Of a DNA stretch of 64,000 bases, positions 43,084 through 55,180 are shown piece after piece. The position numbers and the translations under genes are program-made. Source of the stretch: Mrakia gelida (Eukaryota > Basidiomycota > Tremellomycetes > Cystofilobasidiales > Mrakiaceae); NCBI GenBank assembly GCA_024345305.1, contig BRON01000006.1:992001-1056000 (forward strand), written 5' to 3'. The notes under the pieces are model-generated. The model saw nothing but the letters and a program-made list of their open reading frames with translations. It had not been told where the DNA came from and ran no database searches. Position 1 is the first letter of the stretch; each line of letters begins with the position of its first letter.

Positions 43084-43705
43084 TTAGACGGCGTAGATGA
43101 GGCCCCGGTTTGAAGTCGGTGAGGTACTGGTGGAGAGGGTAGTTGCGCCCGAGAAGACAGATGTTGTGACGGTCGTCGATGGGCTCGCAGACGAGAGGCC
43201 TGTTGCCTTGTTTGAGGAACTGCTGGAAGAGGGAGTCGTCCGGTTAAGTTCGAAGAGAGGAAGGTTGCTGACGAGGACCTCGGCGGTGACCGGGAAATAT
43301 CGAGGCTGGCTCTTCCTGGCCCTAGAGATGAGGTGAGCTTGCAAAGGACTGTCAAATCGGGTATGATACTGTTCGATGTCGCCGCGGCGTTCGGGGTGGT
43401 GGGTTCGAAGATGGATGAGGAAGACGCGAGACTTCGCCGCGCGAACGCGGAGGAAGGCGAAGTTGCAGTGGAGGCAGATCCGCCCGTGGTGAAGGGGGAG
43501 GAAGCTCATCTGATGGACAGCTTGGGGGTGATGGAAACCCGAGAGGAACGGTGGCAAGACGGTGGCAGGGTCGCGGGAGGGGACGAGCGACTGGAAGGTG
43601 GAACCGAGTGACTTTTTGAGCTCCTTGTGGAAGTTGGTAATGTGGTAGAGGGGCTTGGCGACGACGAAGCGGCAATCGAGGTGGATGCAGATGAAAACAT
43701 GGAGA
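43084..43705 (-). pseudogene. C2H2-type double zinc-finger protein fragment
   Basis: One minus-strand frame reads FICIHLDCRFVVAKPLYHIT, NFHKELKKSLG, then ICLHCNFAFLRVRAAKSRV and LIHLRTHHPERRGD, ending RGLIYAV at 43084. Two Cys-x2/4-Cys ... His-x4/5-His units 60-70 residues apart recall the paired fingers of the OrsD/DUF3505 group of fungal proteins, whose function is unknown. No ATG lies upstream in this frame before a stop at about 43730, so the start exon is missing. A minus frame at 44450-43917 could belong to it but is Ser/Pro-rich and unrecognised. Confidence 0.4.
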
Positions 43706-46605
43706 GTGGGATGTTAGTTGAGGAAGAGGTTTGAAGGGACCCGGAACCGTCGAAAGGAACCTGGGAGTGGCGGAGGGGCTTCCGGGTGAAGGGAAGAGAC
43801 GAGCTGAAAACGATGGAATTAAGGCAGATATTAAGTTTTGTGATCTAATGGCTGGATCTCTTTCGCGTATGTGTTTTCTTTTATTATAGAAATATATACG
43901 GAGATTGGGAAGGACGCTACCACATCGACTTCCATGAGGGTAACGGCAAAGTCCCTTGCGGGAAGGGAGGCGGTGGAGGAACCACTGGGTGATCTGTGGT
44001 GTTGAGGTTCAGCGGAGGTCGGGTAGATTGTTGGGGAGGGAGAGGGGGATGAAGAATGGTAAGACGATGAGACGTGCGTTGGCTGGGTGCTCTGACGGAT
44101 ACAAACGAACGATCTGGGTTCAGAGGCGGATGGAGGAACGAAAAGGAGAAAACACACTGACCAGGTCGGACTACGAAACATGAGTTGCTGCCTCGGAGGT
44201 GGAGGGGACGAGGACAGTGACAGCGGCTGCCTGAGGCGATAACTGTCGACCCGGTGCAGTAAGAATCAGCAAGGGTCTGCAAAGTGTTTCGGACGGATGG
44301 TACGAACATAGGAAGAAATGACGGGGAAGGGGTGGACGTCGAGGGGAACGGCCTAAGTCGAAAAGTCGAAGGATCTGAACAAAAGCGCGGTACGCGAGAT
44401 TTGGCTCTCACGGGGCTGCCACTGTCATGGCGGCAGTTGAAGATGCACAAGGCACTGCTAGCAAGTCAGCAGAGGGCTCCGGACAAACTGCGGCCATACT
44501 CTGAGCTTGAAGACGTTGGAAAACATTCTGGCTGAGAGGGGGATCAGGAGACGAAGGTGGAGCCGAGCGACTCGCCTGTTTGATTGGCTGTGAAATTACG
44601 AACGACCTGGCTTGGCCGCAGAACGACGAAGTGTAAGAGATCCGTTAACAGCGAGAGGGGAGGATTCGGTGACGGGTGGCGGAGTGCACGGCGGCCCTCG
44701 CGGACGCCGTCTAGCAAGAAGCACCTGAAGTGGGATGAACGGTGCTGTTGACGATTAGGAGCAAGGTATCTAGGTCCTACGGAACACATGCGTAGGTCAA
44801 AGTTTAGGAGATAAGGTGGCAGAAGAGGATGGAGACCGAGAAAAGTAAAGACGGAGGATACGAAGCAGAACAAAGTAAGACTAAGTAAAACGTCGACGCA
44901 TCGCCTCGCGTCCTCCAGCTTTGACGGCAACGACGGCCTGTCGTTGAGACTTGTACAATCACCCATTCCAGTATAAAACCGGAAAGTCATCTACACCGAA
45001 CCAATCGACCAATGCACTGCACAACAAAGACATGCCGAGTCTTAGGAACAGCTATCAGAGGATGATTCCAATCAGAGAGAAGCGACCAAAACAAGGTCTC
45101 TCTTTCTTCCACCGCCACTCTTGCCCACCTCGAATACTTATACTTGGCCTTGTGGAGCGTCTCATTGTCCCACATCGCAAGTTTGCCTTCAGGATCACCT
45201 GGATTTTGCCACCTGCCCCCTCGAATCATATTCCTCCTCCTTTACCGACTGTACCGTTGGTACCACCAATCCAAACTTCCGAAGTAGCTCTGAAGTCTAA
45301 CCGTCCTCTTCGCCAACAGTCGCTTGCAGAGTGGAGTTCCTCACCCGCGTCCCTAACTTCTTCTCGTACCCCAATTTGGTCCTCCTCCGAGCCACAACAA
45401 TCCTCGGAGGGAGAAGAGCATATCACTCTAAAGCCTTTCCCCAAAGGGTAGAAGTGGCGTGGTCGAACGTTCCTCGGCTGGAGTACGCGACGACAACTCG
45501 CAAGACGGCTCACAGCTGCTGAACGAATTTGGACTGAGCACCTGTTCTCTCAAGCTGGGGTTGCCTGCAGAGCATCTCTTTCGAGGGTATCCTACCCTAC
45601 TTGGATGCCAACACCAACAGCGGCGGCGTCGACCTGCTCGCCCGTTTTCTACCTTCCTACCTCTCGCGTCGAAGAGTCGTTCGATTTCACCCCCCTACTC
45701 TCCTCCACACCAGCAAACCAGATCCTGCCTCACTCCTCAATCTGAAGGGACAAGACTACTTCGTGGATCGGACGGGATCGAACGTGGTGCAAGACCTCGT
45801 TCCTCAATAAGCACCTGACTTCTTTTCGTCGCGTCGCTCACGTTCCCTCGCCATCCCCGCTCCTCGCTCGATCCTCACAACTTCCCTGCGCTGCTCAGCC
45901 TTTCCCCGTCAACAACAAGGCAGCATCCAAGGGCAGAATACGATATGAAGTAATCGGCAATTCTGAGCCTCAGCTTAAAGGAGTAAAACACGAAAGATAC
46001 CGAACGATGTTGCGAAGGTTTGGAGCCACCGTCACCCATCCTCTTCTGCTATTTCGACATTTGACATCTAGCGCTCGTTTCTAGAGCACCTTTAAATGGA
46101 GGTCAGAGGAAAAGATAGTCAGTTCGATGGTCAGCATGGTTCGAGGTTCATCCGTCAGCTCCCTCGTGTCCATAAAAAAAAAGGCGAAGGTTCTTGAAGA
46201 AAATCAGGTCAGTCCTTGAGTCTCGCGTCATCTTTCTTCTCTCTTTCTACCTCTGCCTCTCCCTCCACCTGATCTTCGACGAGAGCGAGCCAGACAGCGA
46301 ATTCCTTTCAATCTCCCAACCGCATCTTTCGCCCATTCGTCCGCTGAGAATTCGATGGTCTGCGATTCGACCAAGGACACCGTTAATGTGCATAGGCTCC
46401 TGAACTTGAATAGGCTCTTGAACTTCATCAACGGTGTTGCTACTCTTCTCGTACGCTTCTGCCAACAAAAAAGGTATCAGGTTCCAAGTCCTTTTGTTTC
46501 ATCATCTTGTCAGACTTCCCTTTTGTCGCTACTATCCCTTCTTTCTCCGCTACCTAGTTCTCCTTTGTATCCTGGTTCATAGCCCTTATCTTGTTGACGT
46601 TTCAG
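43706..46605. other. Non-coding or unrecognisable stretch
   Basis: Plus-strand frames at 44951-45451 and 45601-45810 have protein-like composition (Pro-rich, then LLARFLPSYLSRRRVVRF) with frame changes between them. They may be remains of a gene but no family is evident. Near 44929 the sequence AACGACGGCCTGTCGTT resembles the palindromic core of repeat family C. A short family-C-like TTTCGTCGCGTCGCTC stretch occurs near 45825. Confidence 0.35.
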
Positions 46606-47155
46606 CTTTTACAGTCCTTTCGTCGAACTTCCCTTTGATTGCTTCGAATACGCTCGCCTCGCTTTCTACTTTATAAACCGCATCTCGAATCAACTTTGAT
46701 TCATACCTCATCTTTGTCCTTCACAAGTACCTGACTTCTTTCGTCGCGTCGCTCTACCCTGGTTCCCTCGCCCTCCTTGGTTACGCTCAGTTTCAGCATC
46801 GCCCAGTGCCCCGCGGCAATGTTTTGGGGCTTCAACTTTGCGATATGCTCCAAAGCAACTGCCTGGCTTCTTTGTGCTGGAGGGCCTGAGCGCAGAGGTG
46901 AAACCGGAGAGAAAACGACAGCCTGTCGTTTCTCATCCTCACTAGGAAATCTGGGTTCGGAAGAGTGAGTGTAATGTTTAGTATCGACTTCTTTAGCCTC
47001 GCCAAGTCCTGGACCTTGATGGCTCGTCCTTTTTTATAGATATCTGGGCCGATCAGCAGATGCTCGACTTCGTTCGAAACTCGGTTCGAAGGAGTGGGAA
47101 GGTGAACCGACGGTTAGAGAAAAGACAGCCTGTCGTTTCTCATTCTCGCTAAAGA
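46606..47155 (+). repeat. Dispersed repeat family C, copy C2
   Basis: Same orientation and order of blocks as C1: CAGTCCTTTCGTC, GCTTTCTACTTTATAAAC, TTTCGTCGCGTCGCTCTACC, ACGACAGCCTGTCGTTTCTC (about 46914), TTCGAAGGAGTG, and AAGACAGCCTGTCGTTTCTC (about 47125). The first palindrome is longest here: AAACGACAG-C-CTGTCGTTT. No coding frame is shared with C1. Confidence 0.6.
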
Positions 47156-47917
47156 TCGGTGGGCTTCTCGGTCAGAGATAATTGTAATAGTAGGTAGTTG
47201 GTGATAACTCACTGATGGCGTGGATTCCTGGAGAAGATGCGGAAGGTGAGACGAGTCAGCGGCGAAAGCTCGACGAACGGCGACGCATTTTTCGGCGAGT
47301 TCCTCCTCATTTCCTTCACGATCTCTCGATAGAGCGTGATGAGAGTTGTTCGTCCCATCTTCATTCTTTCTTCTCCCCCTTCCTTTCCTTCTGCTTTTCT
47401 TCCGGCATCGGAACCTCAAACGCATCTTTCTGACTCTTTTCGTCTCATCTGTATCTCCTTCCATGCAGGTCTCCGAAGCCGACGTGCTGGGGGCAGCAGA
47501 ACAGACGTGCGTTCGCGTCGTTCCCTCGTTTTCACTTCTCCTGGCTCGTTCAACCCCAAGCTGACCCTCTCTCGTCTCGTTCTAAGATTTGTTTTCCCAG
47601 GAATAACACATTAGCTAAGATTGGCTTCTAGACTCGTGAATCTTGTGGAAGGGCGGCTTCCTTCGTTTGCTCGTTCGTTCGTTTCTACTTTTTTCGTCTC
47701 CTCGCTGGTTCTATATGTTTCTCTCTGTTTCAACCTTTGTTTCACGACCTCTATAACGACACCTCACATCCACACTTCCTTCTGTGTGCTCGACGACAGC
47801 AGCATCGCCGACGATCAGCGATGGGCAGGTCAGCGACGCGTTCGTCCACTGACGCCAGCACCTGGACCTCTTCACCCTTTACACGAGGTGCGCCTCTTCC
47901 CTACCCTTCCATTCCCA
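47156..47917. other. No recognisable gene
   Basis: A minus-strand exon-like frame (about 47340-47220, DREGNEEELAEKCVAVRRAF) is charged and may be host-derived, but it stands alone. The rest is pyrimidine-rich on the plus strand. Confidence 0.3.
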
Positions 47918-48066
47918 CTTGTTCTCCTTCTTCCACTTCCCGAACTTCCTTCCCTTTCCACCTTGTCCCTGCCCCGTGGGTTTCCTCCATCCAACTCCCA
48001 ACACTCCGAATTGAAGTGTCCGACCTTGTTGCACTGATAGCACTTGGCGGTCCTCTGGTCGACTAG
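47918..48066 (-). pseudogene. Retrotransposon gag zinc-knuckle remnant ZK2
   Basis: Minus-strand frame LVDQRTAKCYQCNKVGHFNS-E-C keeps a complete C-x2-C-x4-H-x4-C knuckle, followed by WELDGGNPRG and a basic tail. It is the best preserved of the three knuckle fragments. No other gag sequence adjoins. Confidence 0.7.
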
Positions 48067-49011
48067 GAGTTCGGTGACACTGCAGAGATCGAAGGCACAA
48101 ACACCGACTCGGTACCAGCATGAACGTGATGAAAAAGTCGAATGATGCGCCGAGGTGACTAGCTCTTCATACCCGCTTGAAATCCTTCATCATCTTCGTG
48201 TATCACTCCCCCATAGCTAGACGTCGCTGTTCCACATACGAATCTTTGGACTCATATCTTAATTCGATGCAGAAATTTAGACAATCGTTTCCCAGACCGG
48301 GAAGTTACAAAATGCCTTACTCTTTCGCTACGTTGCCTGCGCAAAAAAAAAACTTGAAAGGGCGAGTGAGCAAGAGATGAGATTGAATGAGGGCGCAAAG
48401 CTCAAGAGTGCGAAAATTCGGCGCATGAAGGTGTCGGGTTGTAACAATGCACCTCGGCATCTACAGATTCAATCTGATCTCAGCAAGGTTCCCACTGCGT
48501 TGATGCCCGCACTTCTCCTCGATAGCGCATTCCTCGTTCGGCCTTGCCGTTGTTGACGTGTGTGTGGGGTTGTCGTTTCCTTGGTGACTCCTTCATCCCG
48601 GGAATACAGCTCATAGTCCTTCGACATCCACCGTTGTGACCTGATCCGTTAGAATAATTGGTCCTCTTCCCTCCCTTCTTCCTCCAGGCGATGAAGGTTA
48701 CTCATGCTTCCGGGTTTCAGCACCAGTGAGAGGGGGAAATCTGAGAGAGAGAGGACTGACGCTGACGGACAATGACCTTCGCTTGGAGTCTCAAGGGGGA
48801 TAAACTTTTCCTTCAACCCGGTTTTCAGGTTCGATCTAGCTACTTCTTTCTCCATCCAGATCGAACCTCGACGCTAGATCTTATTTTTTGACAGGTTGTT
48901 ATCTCCCTGGAACTAGAGCATGATATCCTCGGGGCCTACGTCTAGAGGGTTCTCGCTCGGATCGCAGTTGAAGGTGTGGATGTAAAAAATGTGAACTTGG
49001 GTTTTGCCCTT
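48067..49011. other. No recognisable gene
   Basis: No domain, LTR or splice pattern that I could identify. Possibly degenerate internal retroelement sequence lying between two gag knuckle fragments in the same orientation. Confidence 0.35.
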
Positions 49012-49140
49012 CCCAAACTTCCTTTCTCTTTGCACCTTGTCCCTGTCCCGTGGGCTTTCCTCCTTCAACTCCCAGTACTGCGACACAAAATGTACAACCT
49101 TTTTGCAGTGATGGCACTTGGCGGTCCTCTGGTCGACTAG
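49012..49140 (-). pseudogene. Retrotransposon gag zinc-knuckle remnant ZK3
   Basis: Minus-strand frame LVDQRTAKCHHCKKVVHFVS-QY, then WELKEESPRD. The last cysteine of the knuckle is tyrosine and the conserved Gly before His is Val, so the knuckle is dead. It repeats ZK2 1.07 kb away in the same orientation. Confidence 0.65.
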
Positions 49141-49769
49141 TGTTATGAACCCATCGACTCATACTTTTCTCGCCTTACTTTTCCCTCGAATCTTTTCCTT
49201 ACTCTTCTCCCCTCCACTTCCCTCGGTCTCCTTACGATAGCCGAAGCTCTCACTTCTCTATCTCGGCTTTGAGCGAAGGTGGGACCTTCTCCGAATTTCC
49301 ATCCTTTTGTTCTCGTCTAACCTTTTGTTCGACGCGCTTCTCGTCCTTCCTTCCCTTTGATCTCGCCTCGGTCTTCACACGACACGGTCGAGGTTTCTTC
49401 CACAGGCTCCTCTTAGATCGTTCCAGCACTTTCCTTGAAATCTGCTGGGACGAGTATAGAAGGAGCGGGCCTTTTGCCTCCCAACCACGATCTCCATCTC
49501 GTTTCACCTCTGAATATTCATCGAGTCTTCTCTTTTTCTTTCCATCGCGAACCACGGTCAACAACGCTACTTATTTTAAGTTCTCTCTCGCCTTACCCAA
49601 TGCCCCTACTCCCTGATAATCGAACGAAGTCCTAAGACTCTCAGTTCTTACGACTAGGAGGGCTCTTTCCTTCGACGATGAAGTACCGGTCGGTTTGAGA
49701 GACTCGTGAGTCCTTACGTGTTACGCGGATGAGGAGGGACGAGGCGGCGCCGGTTGGGTTGTGTTTTTG

Positions 49770-49879
49770 CTTTCATTCTTGTGCTCCTTCCTCCTGCAGG
49801 TGAGCCTAGTCTACACTCTGTAATTCCCATATATCACTTGTATTGAAGAACATCCTCCTACAGCGCTCACTGCACAACA
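49770..49879 (+). mobile_element. LTR-B copy B5, 3' part only
   Basis: Ends CGCTCACTGCACAACA at 49879, like copy B3. Contains the intron-like segment 49800-49863 (64 nt): donor CTGCAG|GTGAGC, acceptor CTACAG, with CACTTGTATTGAAGAACATC just before the acceptor. The 5' part of the LTR, including the TATA box, could not be recognised. Confidence 0.6.
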
Positions 49880-50220
49880 TAAATCTCCAATCGCTCGGAT
49901 GGGAGGAAAGGGTATGATGGAAACGGAGCCGCTTTTTTGTGTTTTATCTGTGGTTCCGAAAGAAGAAGACAAGCAGGAGTCGTGAGCATGAGCATGAGCA
50001 TCGATCGTGATCAGTCAGTGAGAGAGAAGCGATAACGAAAGCGAGACGGGAGTACGGAAACTAGGGGAAAGGTACGCGGCAGACTGTTTCTTAAAGATTA
50101 TAAACCAAGAGATGAACTCAAAGAGAATGAGACGAAAGAGGAGAGAAATGTGAGAGGAAGAAGCTAAAACGAAGCAGAACAAGAAGGACGGGAGGGTCCC
50201 AAGGGAAAAGGAAGGCAGGA

Positions 50221-52792
50221 TCAAGCAGACAAATCCAGCTCTTCGATAGTCCTCCTGTTCACTCCTTGCATGTGGGATTCTGTGTTACCATCAACGCACA
50301 GGACGGCACCCAGCTTCGTAAGCGCTCTTGTCGTTGCGTCACGTGCTTGTTTCGACCCAGAATGGGCGCTGCAGGACTTACCCTCTCTCTGCTTCAATCC
50401 CTTTCCGAACCCTCTGAGGACGATAACGGACCAGATGAAGTTGAGCAGGAGCAGGAGGGAGATGATTGCGTATTGAAAATACTGTACGGCGAGAGGATGA
50501 GGAAGAGAAAGGCGGGAACGAAACGGGTGGAAGAGGGAGAGAAGAAGGTCAGAATATTGCTTGACATTGAGTAGAGGATAGATGAGCCGGCCGAGCAGTT
50601 TTCCATTGATCTGAAGAAGAGGCAACGAGGATAAAAGGGAAAGGCAAGAAGGGAGTGGAGAGATGAGTTAGGAGCGAAGAGGGATGAGAAAGGGACTGAG
50701 AATGGAAGGAAGACGAACTGGATTGAGCGCCTGCGAAGGTATCTGTGATGGAAGATGAGGACAGAAATGACGATAAGGAGAAAGGAAGAGCGTTAAAAGG
50801 GAGAAGGTCATTGAACTGAAGAAAACGAACCTTGCGCCAATTCTTTCTCCTTGTTGAGCACCGTAGTCAAGAGATCGACAACAATGACCAGACCAGCATA
50901 GTGAGCGGCCATCCCTGCGGTCTGATAGCCGGATTGAGAAAGAAAAGAGAAGGAGGGAGTGAGCCTTGGCGATCAGAGCCTCTCGCCAACTCCCGGTCCC
51001 AACACAGAAGACGAGGCGAAGATGAACTAACCTGGACTCCCAGACTAATCTTGAGCAGTTTTCTGCTCTCCTTCCTCATTCCCAGGTAAAGTGGCAAAGC
51101 TCCGAACGTCCAACACCCGACGAGGACTCCGGCCGAGACGTTGGCGCCGATGATGTTGCCCGGTTGAGGAGGAACGTCGAACCCAGTGATGGCGACCGGG
51201 TAGCCTGCAATAGTGAGGACGGCCACGGTGTAAAATTCAATGAAGGCGAAGACGGTGGAGAACTGGGTTGGGAGGAATGTTAGGGATGCGACGACGTGTC
51301 ATCACATTGAGAGCAACGCACCTACAGGACGAGCGCCTTAGAACAGGGAGAGAAACTCACAAGAGCCATCGAGCGAAGGATCAAGACGTTATGGTAGAGC
51401 TTGCTGAGAGCGACATCGGCGGAGGACTGTTGGAAACAAAAAAGAGCGAGCAAAGTCAGCTCGGAGAGAGATTGACGCGACGATGCCCTAACTCGCCGAC
51501 AACCTGACCTTCTTGTAGGCAAGCCATCCGAGCTCTCTGTAGAGAATTAGGGCAGACCAGTCGCATCCGAGGTGGAAGCTGAGCAAAAGGGGACGGAGGA
51601 GGTTAGCAATAGGAAGGGCGAATTAGCACACCAAAAAAGGATCGCTCACCAAAGATCCAAAGCTGGAACAGTCCAGAGCAAGATGTTGGTGATGTAGAAT
51701 TCAGGAATAATCGATCCATCTACTTTGATGTAGGTGAGGAGATCATGTTGACGTTGAGCAGCTTCGAGGACTGATACCAGGCGAAAAAGAGATGACGGTC
51801 GTTCAAGCTCGACTAAGCTCCGATATTCCGAAACATTACTGCACTCACAGCCAGCAATGACCAGGTAGATGTTGAAGCAGAGTACAAAGATGATGGCAAT
51901 CATGTTCCGCGTCCGAATAGCGTGAATAGCGGTGCCCAAAAGGACGAGCCTTGGAAAACGAAAGTAGTATCGACGTCAGTCTTGTTGATTCGATCAACTG
52001 ATCCTCGAACGAAAAAGCAAACTCACTCTGAAAGGATAGCTTGAGGTTGAAGAAGCCAGTTCGCCCAGATACTAGTATCGCTGAGTTTTCCCCCTAACGT
52101 CTTGCTTCCAGTGTATTGCAGGCGCATGATGACGATGAGAGGGACGGACGTCGTGACGACGAAGAGGATGATCAAGGCGATGAAAAGCTGGGAAAAAACA
52201 AGGCCAACTAGGTCAGATCGAGCGAAGACTCACCTTCAAGACATGACTATCTGGCAGGAAGAAAACGGAGCCGAACCTTCGCAGATACCGACCAAGCGCT
52301 GGGCTCGACAGGTTGAGCTGGGAGCGAATTCTGGTCGTGACATCCGTTCTCTTTCGAGCGGCTCTTTGACCATCCTTCGATAGATTCGAGAGCATCGGAC
52401 CCGTATGACCTGTTGTACCTGGAGTAGGAAACGATTGGGCTCGGAATGGAGGAGGCTGTGAAGGGCAAAAGGGGAAGGTGGGTTCGAAAAGGGGAGAAAA
52501 CAAAGGTGAGCCCACCTGCTCTCTCGTCGGCCTTCTCGTTAGAATTAGATTTGGCAGCTAGACTCACTCATCACTGGGATGCAAGCTTGAGACGAGAGGC
52601 TAGAAGAATGTGTATCAGAGAGAGGAAGTGGAAGACGGAGGAACAGACAAGAGAGAGGAGGAAAGCAAGGAACCGAGCTCACGTGAATTCGTTGAACTGC
52701 TGTTCGGTTCCCGCTTCGTCGAGTTCGGTTGTTCTGTTGATCCCTTCCTCGTAATTTTGGTCAGAGATCTGAAAATAGGTGGCTTTGCTCAT
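50221..52792 (-). CDS. Multipass membrane protein, unknown family
   Basis: Exon 1 (52792-52683) begins MSKATYFQISDQNYEEGINR, a soluble acidic N-terminus. Later exons give a basic loop (RAARKRTDVTTRIRSQLNL), and then at least seven hydrophobic spans: LFIALIILFVVTTSVPLIVI, NMIAIIFVLCFNIYLVIA, FYITNILLWTVPALDLWF, LRSMALFSTVFAFIEFYTVA, VSAGVLVGCWTFGALPLYLG, AGMAAHYAGLVIVVDLLTTV and FQYAIISLLLLLNFIWSVIV. The last exon ends RRTIEELDLSA at 50221. Exons are separated by 50-110 nt introns with good GTGAGT donors and no stop breaks the chain I followed. Family and substrate are not recognised. The final exon may contain one more small intron, because its middle is of different composition. Confidence 0.6.
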
Positions 52793-53737
52793 ATAATATA
52801 AAGCCGTCTTGTCTTGGAAGATAGAACGGGGAGGGAAGGGGAAAGGAGGGGAAGTGGAAGGTAAGTGGAACGAGGTCAGGGGGCGTTCTTTCGAAGAGGG
52901 ATCGAGATTGGGATGGCACAGGCTGAGTTTCCTTCCGAGACTTCGCTGTTGGAGGAAGAAGGAACTGAGTTGACAAGACTTCATCCAGCACAGGAGGGAC
53001 CGGGACAAGAGAGGTGAATGTTGGAGTCGAGACGTACCAGTGGTCAAGGGAGGGAGCGAGGTACGGAGGCGTGACTCGATTTGGTTCTGAGAACCGGATC
53101 CAACGAGAGGTGTAAGGGTTGATAAGACCGTAGTTTTTGAGCTTGATGACGGTGATGTAACGAAGGGGTGTAAACATTTCACCCCCTTCACGAATTCAAG
53201 GCTCTCCACAGAATACAGGTGGATAAGAAGCTTCACGAGCTGGGGAGGGCGCTGATCTTGAACAAGGTTAGTCCCTCTGTATCCCCTTCGTTTCTTTCGC
53301 TCTTGCTGACAAGTCGGGGGCCCTTTGGGTCTTGAAAGCTGGGCCCGTTCGTAGAAGAGTCAGTCCTGACTGATTTTTTCGTCACCTCGTCCCGTGTTTG
53401 CTGACCATTTTTTCGCTCTGGCTTCGAGACTTCATATGACGCGTGACGATCTGAACAAGGTGCTGAAGTATGGTGGTATCGCTTCGGGGTTGAGGGCGCA
53501 AGCGCGGGTTCCACGGCGGCGCTTTCTTATCGGGGAGATGTCGGAGGGAGTAGGGTACTGGGGGAGAAGACTGGTTAGCGAAATAGGGAAGGGAGAGGGG
53601 GGTTGGGGAAGGGTCTCTTGGACATACGCAATCTAGCAGGTTTAGGCCTTCTTTCTTCCCCTCACTGCTTCAAAATAACAATCCCGATGCAGCTCCACGC
53701 GTTACGCATCTAATCCCCCTTCAATCGGGACTCCATA
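52793..53737 (-). other. Upstream region with an isolated open exon
   Basis: A minus-strand frame from 53177 (MFTPLRYITVIKLKNYGLIN, then WIRFSEPNRVTPPYLAPSLD) has good protein composition up to about 52940 and may be a 5' exon of the membrane-protein gene or of another gene. I could not splice it convincingly to exon 1 at 52792. The rest of the stretch holds no recognisable feature. Confidence 0.3.
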
Positions 53738-54095
53738 GTGATATTCTTCGTAAAAAGCGTCTGGATGTAGTCCTCAAAGCGGACGATGTGGACGTAATCA
53801 AGTTGTCGAAGGAGCTGGGCTTCCACGGTGATTGCGTTTGTGAAGGCTACGTCCAACCTGGCAGGGACCTTCATAGTTTTGACATCTTGACATCAAAGAG
53901 CTGCGAAAAGATACCAGGCGTCAACATGGATATTGGGGTCTGGGGGGAAGAAGGATGCGGAACGACGAAAAGAAACCACGTGAGGACCCACCTTCCGATC
54001 TGAGCGACGCTGAGCATTGTACACTGTTCCAGATCCGCCTTGATCGAGTTTCTTCGTCAAAGCGTACTGAGATCGAAGTTCATTTTGACTGGCAT
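53738..54095 (-). pseudogene. Protein-kinase fragment K3, dead copy
   Basis: Same two exons as K1. Exon 1 (54095-53992) has an altered start region that shifts the frame, and its glycine loop reads DQGGSGTVY instead of GQGGFGTVY, losing conserved glycine and phenylalanine. Exon 2 carries a short internal duplication of GACATCTTGACATC near 53881 and ends at about 53738, where similarity to K1 stops before the hinge exon is complete. So it is an inactive relic of the same kinase as K1 and K2. Confidence 0.75.
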
Positions 54096-54309
54096 GAGTG
54101 CTGATACGTCTGCAGGGACCGAAGTAAGAAAGGAGATCAGTCCCTGCGCCGTCTTACAGCAACCTTGCATCAAACAGACGACACAAGATTAACAGCGGAG
54201 AGATAGACTCACAAAGGGAACAAGGCAATCGAGTTTTTAGCTTGAAGGGGCGACGATCAGTGCACAGCGATCAGATCGCCCTTTGGACCGAGAACGAGAA
54301 ATCCCCCCC

Positions 54310-54535
54310 TCAGTGTCCACATGATCCTCAAGACCCTCGATGAGGAGGTCGTTCGAGGTCCGTTTTCCGCTCTCCCTCGTAAGAAAAAAGGAAACCAAAA
54401 CTCGTTTGCTGACCTTCGCCTCGTCCTCGTTTCAGCCCATCTCGTCCAGCTCAACATCAGGCCCACCACCCTCTCGACCGTCTAGTCGAACTACCTTGGT
54501 CTCCCTGTTAACGGCCCCTACAAGCCGGATCACTA
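54310..54535 (+). pseudogene. Two-exon fragment, unknown family
   Basis: After an acceptor-like CCCTCAG (54312) the frame reads VHMILKTLDEEVVRGPFSAL, a donor GTAAGAAA follows, and after GTTTCAG (54436) comes AHLVQLNIRPTTLSTV, a TAG stop, and NYLGLPVNGPYKPDHYR. Similar composition either side of the stop suggests a decayed coding exon. I cannot name the family. Confidence 0.25.
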
Positions 54536-55180
54536 CAGGTACTAAGCTTTTCGCTCGGCTTCTATAAACCTCTCCTCTAGCATAGACTACGTACTCTCGC
54601 TCTCGCATAGGTTCTTCAACTGCACCTCCCAACCCCAACGCCACCATTGCAACGTTTTCTCTCTTTCTCTCTACCTTTTTACGAAGATTAAGACACTCTC
54701 AACTGTTTCATCGAATTTTTGGTTCGGGTTGGGAAACGAAAAACAGAGAGAGAGAGGGACGCGTTGTTCGTTGGCCGGGCAAAATTGATGGACGGCTTTG
54801 CGTGAGCGAGCGGGCGATGTTCTTTTGTGTAGATTGAGTAGATGCGTCCTTCGGAGATGATGGGTGTGATCTGACTCTCGAGCTCGATATCGGAGGGAGG
54901 AGGGAACGAAGAGGCGAGGGAGAAGCGTTCGAGGACGACGCGTCGAGCTGTTGGACTCGGGCGGACGGACGACGAGGGCTTCTCAACGATCGGGCGAGAG
55001 ACTCTCTAGAGACTCGTGAGACCGGCTGCCGTCTTGAGTGTCTGCGCTCGGAATAGAGCGACGAGAGCGAAAGCTAGATACGAGCCAAGTCGTCGCGTCG
55101 TTCAACTCTTCGCTCAATGCGTCTCGCATCTTTTGCTTCCCTCTTACGCTTCGCGCTCGATCAACGGACCAGATGCGTCA
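54536..55180. other. No recognisable gene
   Basis: A minus-strand Ser/Pro/Arg-rich frame (54986-54708) has no domain. Otherwise nothing that I can support. Confidence 0.4.
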
